Assembly: GCF_001427305.1 (NCBI RefSeq)
Contig: NZ_LMFZ01000045.1
Coordinates: forward strand, 122,598 to 186,597
DNA: 64,000 bases
Direction of reading: 5' to 3'
Origin: Duganella sp. Root1480D1
GTDB taxonomy: Bacteria; Pseudomonadota; Gammaproteobacteria; Burkholderiales; Burkholderiaceae_D
A program made the position numbers and the translations under genes. Positions within the stretch are counted from its first letter, which is position 1. Each line of letters starts with the position of its first letter. The notes under the pieces were generated by a model, which was given only the letters and a program-made list of their open reading frames with translations, did no database searches and was not told where the DNA came from. Positions 35,948 to 44,305 of the stretch are shown here, piece after piece.

Positions 35948-36815
35948 CCCCCATTTTAGCGCCGAAGCGGATTTCCGGCAGGCCGACCGCATCTGTCACC
36001 GGCATGCCGAACACGCCGCCCGCATAGCGTTCGCTTTCCAGCAGGTCGACCAGGGCGCTGGTGACAAAGAGCTGGTCCAGGCCGGGGCCGCCGAATGCCG
36101 GGCAGGTAGGCTGGCTGACCGGGACCGCCACGGCACGTTCGATGCTGCCATCCGGGCGGTAGCGCACGATCCGGTTGGCACCCCATTCGGCGTTCCACAG
36201 GTGGCCGTCGGCGTCGATTGCGGAGCCGTCAGGCTCGCCGCAGCCAGGCGGCAGGTGGGCGAAAATGCGCTCGCCGGACACTTCGTCCCCGTAGTCGCAG
36301 CAGCGGATCATGCCGGACAGGGAATCGCAGAAATACATGGTGCCACCGTCCGGACTGAAGCAGATGCTGTTGGCGATCGCGACCGGCGACAGCGGCAGCG
36401 CTTCAAGCTGGAGGTTGTGGGCCAGCCGGTAAAAGCGGCCGATCGGCGCCCTGCCGACTGCCTCGTTCATGGTGCCGAACACGAAACGGCCCTGGCGATC
36501 ACAGCGGCCATCATTGAGCCGGGTGCCGGCAACATCCGCCTCGACTTCGACGATGGTCATCACTTCACCCGTGGCAAAATCAAACCAGGCCAGCCTGCCT
36601 TCAAGACCCAGCAGCAAGCGGCTTTCCGAAGCCGTCAGTGCGAAGGATGCCAGGCGCTCTGGCATATCCCATTGCTTGGTCTCCCCGCTGGAAGGCCGGT
36701 GGCGCCACAGCTTGCGGCCCAGGATGTCTGTCCACAGCAGGGACTGTGTGCGGTCGCACCACAATATGCATTCGCCCAGTGCATTCTGGGCATCGACTAT
36801 CAGCTCCACTTTCAC
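35931..36815 (-). CDS. SMP-30/gluconolactonase family sugar lactonase
   Basis: This 294-residue six-bladed propeller has metal-site residues visible in LGECILW (E), NDGRCDRQG (N), ANSICFSPDG (N) and PDGSAIDADG (D). Such enzymes hydrolyse sugar lactones. Beside the dgo genes the likely substrate is galactono-lactone, giving galactonate. The start is a GTG; the one at 36815 overlaps the galM stop (GTGA), and GTG at 36809 is an alternative with a better-spaced GGAGG. An upstream in-frame ATG would add residues encoded inside galM in another frame and is rejected. It is co-translated with galM and the flavin reductase gene. Confidence 0.85.
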   Translation of the reverse strand: MKVELIVDAQNALGECILWCDRTQSLLWTDILGRKLWRHRPSSGETKQWDMPERLASFALTASESRLLLGLEGRLAWFDFATGEVMTIVEVEADVAGTRLNDGRCDRQGRFVFGTMNEAVGRAPIGRFYRLAHNLQLEALPLSPVAIANSICFSPDGGTMYFCDSLSGMIRCCDYGDEVSGERIFAHLPPGCGEPDGSAIDADGHLWNAEWGANRIVRYRPDGSIERAVAVPVSQPTCPAFGGPGLDQLFVTSALVDLLESERYAGGVFGMPVTDAVGLPEIRFGAKMGDDSAI

Positions 36816-37861
36816 CTCCACCGGTCGATGACATAGCGCGTGCTGGCGCTGTAGGGGGCGCCTGGGCGGCAGATCGCATCGGGGAAACCGGGATGGTTCG
36901 GCGCATCGGGGAAATGCTGCGGTTCCAGGCACAGGCCGGCATGGCGAACGAATTGACGGTCCTTCCCGCCCAGCGTTCCATCAAGGTAATTCCCGCTGTA
37001 GAACTGCAAACCGGGGCAATCGGTATAAATCTCCATTTGCCGCCCCGAGGCAGGATCCGCGAGGCAGGCCTGGGGACCAGGGCCGCGCGCCAGTACGAAA
37101 TTGTGATCATAGCCTCGCGCCAGCACGAGCTGAGGATTGGCCTCCGCCAGCGCGCTGCCGATTCGCTGCCTGAGGCGGAAATCAAATGGCCCGGCTGCCA
37201 CCTCCTGCACCTGCCCGGTCGGCAACAGGTCTTCACGCACGGGCAGGAAATGCGCCGCATCGACCTGCAGTTCATGCCCCAGGATGTCGCCACTGCCAGC
37301 CAGGTTGAAATAACTGTGCTGGCTGATGCTGACCGGTGTCGGCTGGTCGCTAACCGCCTGGTAACAGCAGCGCAGTTCGCCGCCAGCAGTCAATTCGTAG
37401 GTCACCATGACCAGCAAATTGCCGGGATACCCCTCCTCGCCGTCACGGCTCAGCCGGCATAGGCTGACGCGCGCCGCCTCATTGTCGCTGCTCGCGTGCG
37501 CCTGCCAGCATTGCTTGTGAAAGCCGCGCCGGCCGCCATGCAAGTGGTTTTCGCCTTCGTTCTGCGTCAACTGGACCATGCGGCCGTTGCGTTCGTAGCG
37601 GCCACCGGCAATGCGGTTGGCAAAACGCCCGACCACCGCCCCGAAATAGGCCGTATCACGTTCGTAATCCAGCAATGTGTCGAATCCCAATACGAAATCG
37701 ACCGGCGCAGCTTGCGGCGCCAGCACGCGCCAGCTGCGGATAATGCAGCCGTAATCGAGTACCGACAGCAGCATGCCCTGCCCGTTATCGAGCGTGAACT
37801 CCATCACCGGCTCGCCATTCGCCAGCTCCCCGAACAAGCGGCTATCGACGCAAGGCTTCAT
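36812..37861 (-). CDS. galM: Aldose 1-epimerase (galactose mutarotase)
   Basis: This 349-residue enzyme interconverts the alpha and beta anomers of galactose and other aldoses. The catalytic region shows NHLHGG near residue 105 and SQHSYFNLAG near 175 (histidines). The glutamate-bearing CLEPQHFPDAPN is near 300. Length matches the family. Its ATG overlaps the dgoA stop (ATGA) and its stop overlaps the lactonase start, so it is tightly embedded. In the oxidative galactose route it supplies the anomer used by galactose dehydrogenase. Confidence 0.92.
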   Translation of the reverse strand: MKPCVDSRLFGELANGEPVMEFTLDNGQGMLLSVLDYGCIIRSWRVLAPQAAPVDFVLGFDTLLDYERDTAYFGAVVGRFANRIAGGRYERNGRMVQLTQNEGENHLHGGRRGFHKQCWQAHASSDNEAARVSLCRLSRDGEEGYPGNLLVMVTYELTAGGELRCCYQAVSDQPTPVSISQHSYFNLAGSGDILGHELQVDAAHFLPVREDLLPTGQVQEVAAGPFDFRLRQRIGSALAEANPQLVLARGYDHNFVLARGPGPQACLADPASGRQMEIYTDCPGLQFYSGNYLDGTLGGKDRQFVRHAGLCLEPQHFPDAPNHPGFPDAICRPGAPYSASTRYVIDRWR

Positions 37862-38475
37862 CGCGCGCGCCAGGCGGCGACCAGTTCGCGCGCCCGCGAT
37901 TCCAGTTCCGGCAAGGCGATGCCTGGTTCGTACAAGCGGCCGCCAATGCCGAAGCCATCAGCGCCTGCGCGCACCCACTCATGCAAGTTGCCTGCGCTGA
38001 CACCGCCCACCGGCCACAGGCGTGCCGATGGCGGCAGGATGGTCTTGACGCTGCGCAGCCCGCTGGGTCCGAGCGTCTCGGCGGGGAACCATTTGATGGC
38101 GTCGGCGCCGGCAGCCAGGGCTGCCAACGCTTCGGTCGGCGTGGCGACACCGGGCAGCGTGAACATGCCGAGGTCGCGCGCGCGGCGCATGACCGCCGGA
38201 TCGAAATTCGGTGCCACCATGATCCGTCCGCCGGCGGCATGGACTGCATCGACGTCTGCGATCGTGGTCATGGTCCCGCCCCCAACCAGGGCATCGCTCG
38301 GCTTGATGCGATCGAGCAGCCGGATGCATTCCAGGGCTCCTGGCCGGTTCAGCGGCACTTCCAGGATGCGGAAGCCGCAGTAAAACAGTGCCGCCGCGAC
38401 CGCCGGCGCTTCCGCTTCGGTCAAACCCCGCAGGATTGCGACCAACGGCGGCTGGTATTCGTCGATTGCGCTCAT
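37858..38475 (-). CDS. dgoA: 2-dehydro-3-deoxy-6-phosphogalactonate aldolase
   Basis: This 205-residue class I aldolase is the same length as E. coli DgoA. It splits 2-keto-3-deoxy-6-phosphogalactonate into pyruvate and glyceraldehyde-3-phosphate. The Schiff-base lysine is in ADAIKWFPAE and the catalytic glutamate in RILEVPLNRP. The ATG at 38475 shares one base with the dgoK stop (TGATG); 12 further upstream residues in frame are rejected as part of dgoK DNA. The related KDPG aldolase (Eda) differs mainly in substrate; the neighbours make DgoA the better call. Confidence 0.93.
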   Translation of the reverse strand: MSAIDEYQPPLVAILRGLTEAEAPAVAAALFYCGFRILEVPLNRPGALECIRLLDRIKPSDALVGGGTMTTIADVDAVHAAGGRIMVAPNFDPAVMRRARDLGMFTLPGVATPTEALAALAAGADAIKWFPAETLGPSGLRSVKTILPPSARLWPVGGVSAGNLHEWVRAGADGFGIGGRLYEPGIALPELESRARELVAAWRAR

Positions 38476-39377
38476 CAGATAGCCTCCATGAAGCGAGCCA
38501 GGGCCGCGCAATACGCTTGGTCCGGGTCAATCAACTCGGTCGCATAACCCAGCATCTGCGCGACTTCGCGGTACGGCGCAGTCAGCTCATGCGACGCGAT
38601 CAGGTGCAGTGCCGGCATACTGCCGGCAGCAGCCGATGCTTCCTCCCTACGGGCGGCAAACTCGGTACCGATCAGCAGGCCGCTGACATAGGAACGGGTC
38701 TCGCCCGCGCTCGACTCGCCGGCCACCACACGGGCGCGGGCTTCAAACAGAGTATGGCTCAGGGCGCCGGCGCTTTGCGCACGGTTGGCACCGGCCCGCA
38801 GTGCGTTCGCATCCGCATGTCCCTCCGCCATCAGTGCAGCCAGGGTTCCCGATGCACGCAAGGATGCATACAACTCGCCAGTGATGAAGGTGGTCAGGCG
38901 CGCTATTGTGCCATCGGCCACTTCCACCCATTTGCTGTGCGTTCCAGGCAGTACGTAACAGCCATCGCCATGCTTGAGCAAATGCGCACCGAGAAGCTGG
39001 GTTTCTTCGCCGCGCATGACGTCAATATTGCCATGTTCGCGGTAGCAGTAGCCAGGAACGATGAAGCAGCCGGCTGCACCACTGACCGGCACCAGGGTTT
39101 CGGGCAGGCGCCCAAGCGGAACGCTGCTATCAAGATAAGCGACTTCCTGCCAGCCTTGTGCGCTGCCCACCATGCCCGACATGACCACCGGTACCAGCGC
39201 ATCGAGATCGAGCTGCTGGCGCAGGGCTTGCAAGGTTTCGGCAAAGTGTCCCTGTGCCGCCAGGGCGCCCAGCGCATCTTCATGCTTGCGCAGGCATGCG
39301 CCATCCGCGCCGATCACATAGGCGCGCCGGTTGCTTGTTCCCCAATCGATGCCCAGCATGCATGCCGGCGCTACCAT
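38475..39377 (-). CDS. dgoK: 2-dehydro-3-deoxygalactonokinase
   Basis: This 300-residue sugar-acid kinase phosphorylates 2-keto-3-deoxygalactonate with ATP. The N-terminal phosphate motif GIDWGTSNRRAYV and the substrate loop LPGTHSKWVEV are typical of DgoK. The ATG at 39377 overlaps the end of dgoD by seven bases; an ATG at 39359 is the alternative. The longer reading frame further upstream lies inside dgoD and encodes no recognisable protein. It stands between the dehydratase and aldolase of the same pathway. Confidence 0.92.
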   Translation of the reverse strand: MVAPACMLGIDWGTSNRRAYVIGADGACLRKHEDALGALAAQGHFAETLQALRQQLDLDALVPVVMSGMVGSAQGWQEVAYLDSSVPLGRLPETLVPVSGAAGCFIVPGYCYREHGNIDVMRGEETQLLGAHLLKHGDGCYVLPGTHSKWVEVADGTIARLTTFITGELYASLRASGTLAALMAEGHADANALRAGANRAQSAGALSHTLFEARARVVAGESSAGETRSYVSGLLIGTEFAARREEASAAAGSMPALHLIASHELTAPYREVAQMLGYATELIDPDQAYCAALARFMEAI

Positions 39378-40519
39378 TCCGCCACACTGCCATCGGCGTG
39401 CCGCCACAGCGGATTGCGCCAGTCGGACGCAGAGCGGCTGGCTTCGATGACCCGTTCTTCGTTGATGTCCACGCCAAGGCCCGGCAGTGGCAAGGGTTCG
39501 ATGTAACCGCCCTCCATGCGGAAGTCGCCGGCATTGTGCACGTAATCCAGCAGCTCCGCCCCCTTGTTGTAGTGGATGCCCATGCTTTGCTCCTGCAGCA
39601 CGGCGTTGTAGGACACAAAGTCCACCTGCAGGCAAGCTGCCAGGGCCACCGGGCCCAGCGGGCAATGCGGCGCCAGCGTCACGTCATAAGCTTCGGCCAT
39701 CGCCGCGATGCGCAGGCATTCGCTGATCCCGCCTGCATGCGACAGGTCGGGCTGGAGGATCGCCAGCCCGCCCTGCTCCAGCACGCGCTTGAATTCAAAG
39801 CGCGAAAACATGCGTTCGCCGGCCGCCAGGGGGATGCTGGTCATGTCGGAAAGCCGGCGATAGTATTCCGACTGCTCGGCCAGCACCGGTTCCTCGACAA
39901 ACAGCGGCCGGTAAGGCTCCAATGCACGCAACAATGGTTTGGCCATCGGCCAGGCGACGCGGCCATGGAAGTCGATGCCGAATTCGATGTCGTAACCAAA
40001 TGCGGAGCGGATGCCGGCAATCCGTTCCACGGCCGCGTCGACGGCCGTTGCGCAGTCGAGCATGGCCATTTCCTCGGTGCCGTTCATCTTGAAGGTGTTC
40101 AGCCCGATCTCGCGCAAGGTCTGGATGCCCGCCACCACGTCGGCCGGCCGGTCGCCACCCACCCAGCTATAGATTTTCATGCGGTCGCGCACCTTGCCGC
40201 CCAGTAGCTGGTAGACCGGCACGCCAAGCGCCTTGCCCTTGATATCCCACAGCGCCTGGTCGATGCCGGCAATGGCGCTCATGAACACGGCACCGCCGCG
40301 ATAGAAGCCGCCGCGGTACATGGCTTGCCACAGGTCGCTGATCTGCGCCGGGTCGCGCCCAACCAGCAGTTCGCCCAGTTCGTGCACTGCCGCTTCCACA
40401 GTGCGCGCCCGGCCCTCGATCACCGGCTCGCCCCAGCCGCAGATACCCTCGTCCGTCTCCAGCTTGAGGAACATCCAGCGGGGCGGCACGCGATACGTGC
40501 TCAGTCGTGTGATCTTCAT
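39371..40519 (-). CDS. dgoD: D-galactonate dehydratase
   Basis: This 382-residue enolase-superfamily enzyme is the same length as E. coli DgoD. It removes water from D-galactonate to give 2-keto-3-deoxygalactonate. Metal ligands are in FGIDFHGRV (D), FVEEPV (E) and LAAGERMFSR (E); the catalytic histidine is in LAPHCPLGP. The start MKITRLSTYRVPPRWMFLK is the family's usual beginning and lies two bases after the stop of the large fusion gene. It heads the three-gene galactonate set dgoD-dgoK-dgoA. Confidence 0.95.
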   Translation of the reverse strand: MKITRLSTYRVPPRWMFLKLETDEGICGWGEPVIEGRARTVEAAVHELGELLVGRDPAQISDLWQAMYRGGFYRGGAVFMSAIAGIDQALWDIKGKALGVPVYQLLGGKVRDRMKIYSWVGGDRPADVVAGIQTLREIGLNTFKMNGTEEMAMLDCATAVDAAVERIAGIRSAFGYDIEFGIDFHGRVAWPMAKPLLRALEPYRPLFVEEPVLAEQSEYYRRLSDMTSIPLAAGERMFSRFEFKRVLEQGGLAILQPDLSHAGGISECLRIAAMAEAYDVTLAPHCPLGPVALAACLQVDFVSYNAVLQEQSMGIHYNKGAELLDYVHNAGDFRMEGGYIEPLPLPGLGVDINEERVIEASRSASDWRNPLWRHADGSVAEW

Positions 40520-40521
40520 GG

Positions 40522-43500
40522 TCAGGATGCCTTCGGCGCAACGCGGCTGCGGTGGCGCGCCACCTGCTCGGCGGCCCGCTTGCCGGCGAGGAAAGCGTGG
40601 TCGGAATTGTAGTACTCCCACTCGCTGTAGCGGCCCGCCAGCAGGATATCGTGCTGCGACAGCCATTCGCGCACAATGGCGACGTTGCGCGCCCGCTGGT
40701 GGTCGTAGACGACGTAGGCGACCGGCATGTCAACCTGGTTTGCCACCAGCACCTTATCGTCTTCGCGCATGAAGCCAACCCGGATGGCGTCTGCAATGCA
40801 GCGCTCGATCAGGGCGTCGCCCTCAAGCGGCAGCGGTTTCCACGGCGAGTAGGAAATCTCGCAGGTAAAGCCAAAGCCCCCTGGCGCATTACACTCGGGG
40901 CTGGCGTTACCCTGCACGAAAATGCGGTGGAAAATGCTGTCTTCCGGGTAGTAGATCCAGTGCTTGTCCGTGACATCGGCCCGTGCCAGGCCAATGTTGA
41001 CGCAGCGGATCGAGATGTGGCGCAGGCCGCGCGCGGCTTCACGCACTTCGGGCGGCGCCGCCTCACCGATCAATTTGACGAGTTCCGGCAAGGGCATGGT
41101 GCTGACCAGGTTGCCATACTCGAAGCGCCGCCCATCTGCCAGTGTGACGACATGCTCCTCCGGCAATACCTGCGCCACTTCGGCATTCAATTCAACCTTG
41201 CCGCGGATCAGTGGCAGGAAGCCGTTCATCAGGGCCTGGAAACCGCCCCGGCGCGGGTAGCCGAAACGCGCGTTGGGCCCCATCGGGCGCGGCACCGGCC
41301 GCAGGGCGCCTTCGATGATCTCCGACAGGTCCGGCAATGGTACCCGGCCGCCAAGCCATGAAGTCTCCATTTCGCCCAATGGCACGGTCCATAGCTTGCG
41401 GTTGTAGGGAATCGCAAAATGCCTGGCAATCCCCTTGCCCCAGACCTTGTAAATAAAGTCCTCGAAGCTCTCGGTCTGCGCGGCGCGCGCTGACGCGCTG
41501 GCCCTGGCCGCATCCGCACTGCCGTCGGCGCAACAATCTTCCACTTCGGCGCTGGAACAAGATGGCGCCTCGTCGCCGTCTCCGTAGCGCGCCTCGATTG
41601 CGCCCACGATGCATTCCTTGATCACGTCCGGCGGCAAGCCATACAGCGCGCCCTGGAAGGGGTAACGTGTATATACCCCTTTGCTGTGGACCCAGGCCTC
41701 GCGCATCTGCCAATGCTGGTTATCGCCCAGGAGCTTGTCGTAAAGCTCCAGCACATAAGGATCGTTGGAGAACATGATGTGGCCGGCGTGGTCGAAAGTG
41801 AAGCCGCCCTCCTCGATCGAGCGGCACCAGCCGCCAACCGTTTCGTTCCGTTCCAGCAGCAAATTGTCCGCGCCCACATGATAGGCCGCCGACAAGCCGG
41901 TCGGTCCGCCGCCAATCACGATGCTGTTGAAGGACTGCCCGCTGGCCGAACCGCGCAGTGGATTGACCTTGCTCGCAGCGCCGGTAACAGCGGCTTTCGG
42001 CGCAGCACCCTTCCCGGCCAGGCGCGCCGACTTGCCGCCTGGCGGTGTCTGGTCGATCAGCCGGTGCATGCGGTCTGCCGTGGCATCCCACGAGGTACGG
42101 GCCACCACTTCCCGCATGGCCGCCGCCATCGCCGCGGTTTCTTCAGGCGTTTGCGCCAATGCCGCCTCGCAGTGGCAGATAAACTCGTTGTGTTCATGGC
42201 CGATTGCGACGATATTTCCATACGGCTGTTCCACGTCGCGGATTGCCGTGCTGACGATAGGAAGTTCAGCCGCCATGTATTCGAGCACCTTGGTCGGGCT
42301 GATGAAGCGCGTCGCCTCGTTCAGAGCAAACGGCAGCAGGCAAACGTCCCAGCCGGCCAGGAATTGCGGCAAGGCCTTGTACGATTGCTGCCCGAGATAG
42401 TGAACATTCTGGCGCTGCGGCAGCGCAGCCGGATCAATCTTGACCACTGGCCCCACCAGCACGACCTGCCATTCGGGATGGGCGTCCGCAATATCGGCAA
42501 TCAGGTCGGCATCGAAACGCTCGTCAATCACGCCGAAGAAGCCCAGGCGCGGGCGCGGAATGGCCGTGTGCAGCGGGTGGCCGTTGCTGCGGTCAAGCGC
42601 CTGTTCGAAATGCACGGCATCTACGCTGCTGGGGAAACAATGAGCGTTATCGTGGCGGCCCCGCTTGGCTTCGTACAGGCTGGGGCCGCCGGTAAACACC
42701 AGGTCGGCGATATTGAGCAAGGCGGTCTCGCGTTGCAGCAATTGTTTGGGTGGATTCTTGAACGCACTCAGCTCGTCCATGCAGTCGTAGATCACCAGCG
42801 ATGGCCGCAGCGCTTGCAGCAAAGGCAGCGCCATCGGCGTATAGAACCAGACCAGCACTTCCTCGCCTTCCGGCGCCAGTGCCGCGACCAGCGGTTGCAG
42901 CAGCGGAATCTGGTCGTCGTGGAAGCCGTGCGCCTGGATTGGCGTGTGCGGCTGGCATACCGTCAAATTCGGGGCGGGATGGGACATGACCATGCGCGCC
43001 TCCCCTTCCTCATACACCGGCTCCTCGACAAAGACCACCTTGTAATACTTGGCCAGGCGGGTGAGCAGGTGCTGGGGCCGCTGGAACACGAAATCCCAGC
43101 GCAGGTGGCAGAAAACAATCAAAGTTTGCATGGCATTCTCCTCGGTTTTACACAGGCTGTCGGTCAGCCGGATAGATTGCTGCAGGGCGGTGGCATAAGG
43201 CGCGACGAGAACGCGGGCCAGCGGGTCGGGCCCATCGCGGTCCAGGTCCCACAGGCCGCTGTGGTGCCAGTGTCCGGCGTTATCCCAATCCGGGCGGTCG
43301 ACGGCCGGATACAGGCAGATGCCGCAGACCTCGGCGCCGCGTTCGCGCGCCATCATGCTTTGCTCCGCCATTTCACGGATCCAGGTGCCGCGGCCGCTGC
43401 CCACGTGGCTGGTTTCCGCCAGCAGGACCGGGCGGCCATAACGCTGGTGCAGTTCGACCAGGATGTCGGACAGCGGCCGGCGCCGCGGATCGTCCAGGTG

Positions 43501-44298
43501 CCACCACAGGCGCATATTGGTGCCGCTCTCCCACTGGTTGCTGTGATAGTAGTTGCCGCCCACCAGGTCCAGGTAGCGTGGATGCCCGCCCAGTTCCGGC
43601 GCGACCCGGCCGCACAGCATGTCCAATGCCTCATATTGCGAGGCGGTCCAACCGGCCGCTTGTGCTGCCCAGTCGGGCCGGTCTTTTGGCGCAATGACGT
43701 GGATCAGGGGGTCGCACTGGAAGAAGCGCGCGCCAGGCGATATCTCGCGAATCGCATCGATGGCGGCGATGGAAGCGCGCACCAACTGGCGCTTGCCGAG
43801 TTCACCAGCCTGCTCGTGGTACATGTTCAGGCAGCGGAACATATGCACAGACAGGCCCCAGGCCGTGAAAGACAGCTCGTTCATCGGCGAATAGACGGGC
43901 TGCTCGCCCAGCCAGGGCGCCAGGAAGCGCGCGCTGGCCTGGCAAAAGCGCACGAAGCGCGGTACGAAGTCGTCGCTGTAGATGTCGACATCTTGCGGCC
44001 AGCCGTAGTGGCAGAAAGTCCAGCAGCTTTGCAGCCCCAGCGCGCGCGCGGCTTCCAGGCGCGGCAGCAAGGGCGAAAAATCGAACTGGCCATTGCGCTC
44101 GACCAGTCGCCAGCCGATCGACTCGCGCACTGTCCGCATGCCAAACTGGGCCAGCAATTCATAGTCCGCCCGGGCACGCTGCAAATGGCCGGTAACCAGG
44201 TTCATGTCTTGCGGCTGGCCGGCATGATTGACGTGGTCGGCGCCCTCATAGCCGGCCTGCCAGAACGTGGCGAACGGTTGGCAGGCGGGAGTCGTCAC
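40522..44298 (-). CDS. Glycoside hydrolase / glycosyltransferase / UGM-like flavoprotein reading frame
   Basis: An uninterrupted 1258-codon frame with three parts. Residues 1-380 are a clan-A-like (GH1/GH39-type) hydrolase with acid/base candidate E141 in SPMNELSF and nucleophile candidate E295 in LLAETSHVG. Residues 390-775 are a GT-B glycosyltransferase (RPRLGFFGVID, SPTKVLEYMAAELPIV). Residues 787-1250 are an FAD-binding domain (IVIGGGPTGLSAAYH) like UDP-galactopyranose mutase, interrupted by a Cys/Ser/Ala-rich stretch at about 910-940. It starts with GTG seven bases after the GH2 gene. An excellent ribosome-binding site precedes M390, so a separate GT-UGM protein of 869 residues is probably made as well, or instead. 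Extracellular galactofuranose-type glycan metabolism is an inference. Confidence 0.75.
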   Translation of the reverse strand: MTTPACQPFATFWQAGYEGADHVNHAGQPQDMNLVTGHLQRARADYELLAQFGMRTVRESIGWRLVERNGQFDFSPLLPRLEAARALGLQSCWTFCHYGWPQDVDIYSDDFVPRFVRFCQASARFLAPWLGEQPVYSPMNELSFTAWGLSVHMFRCLNMYHEQAGELGKRQLVRASIAAIDAIREISPGARFFQCDPLIHVIAPKDRPDWAAQAAGWTASQYEALDMLCGRVAPELGGHPRYLDLVGGNYYHSNQWESGTNMRLWWHLDDPRRRPLSDILVELHQRYGRPVLLAETSHVGSGRGTWIREMAEQSMMARERGAEVCGICLYPAVDRPDWDNAGHWHHSGLWDLDRDGPDPLARVLVAPYATALQQSIRLTDSLCKTEENAMQTLIVFCHLRWDFVFQRPQHLLTRLAKYYKVVFVEEPVYEEGEARMVMSHPAPNLTVCQPHTPIQAHGFHDDQIPLLQPLVAALAPEGEEVLVWFYTPMALPLLQALRPSLVIYDCMDELSAFKNPPKQLLQRETALLNIADLVFTGGPSLYEAKRGRHDNAHCFPSSVDAVHFEQALDRSNGHPLHTAIPRPRLGFFGVIDERFDADLIADIADAHPEWQVVLVGPVVKIDPAALPQRQNVHYLGQQSYKALPQFLAGWDVCLLPFALNEATRFISPTKVLEYMAAELPIVSTAIRDVEQPYGNIVAIGHEHNEFICHCEAALAQTPEETAAMAAAMREVVARTSWDATADRMHRLIDQTPPGGKSARLAGKGAAPKAAVTGAASKVNPLRGSASGQSFNSIVIGGGPTGLSAAYHVGADNLLLERNETVGGWCRSIEEGGFTFDHAGHIMFSNDPYVLELYDKLLGDNQHWQMREAWVHSKGVYTRYPFQGALYGLPPDVIKECIVGAIEARYGDGDEAPSCSSAEVEDCCADGSADAARASASARAAQTESFEDFIYKVWGKGIARHFAIPYNRKLWTVPLGEMETSWLGGRVPLPDLSEIIEGALRPVPRPMGPNARFGYPRRGGFQALMNGFLPLIRGKVELNAEVAQVLPEEHVVTLADGRRFEYGNLVSTMPLPELVKLIGEAAPPEVREAARGLRHISIRCVNIGLARADVTDKHWIYYPEDSIFHRIFVQGNASPECNAPGGFGFTCEISYSPWKPLPLEGDALIERCIADAIRVGFMREDDKVLVANQVDMPVAYVVYDHQRARNVAIVREWLSQHDILLAGRYSEWEYYNSDHAFLAGKRAAEQVARHRSRVAPKAS
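43131..43143 (-). promoter_or_regulatory. Strong internal ribosome-binding site at the GH/GT junction
   Basis: On the minus strand GAGGAG (43143-43138) is followed after six bases by an in-frame ATG (43131), which is codon 390 of the large frame and the natural start of the glycosyltransferase domain. In a neighbouring frame a TAA lies just before the GAGGAG, so a one-base change upstream would separate two ordinary genes. Seen directly; use in vivo is inferred. Confidence 0.7.
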
Positions 44299-44305
44299 GG
44301 CGCAC

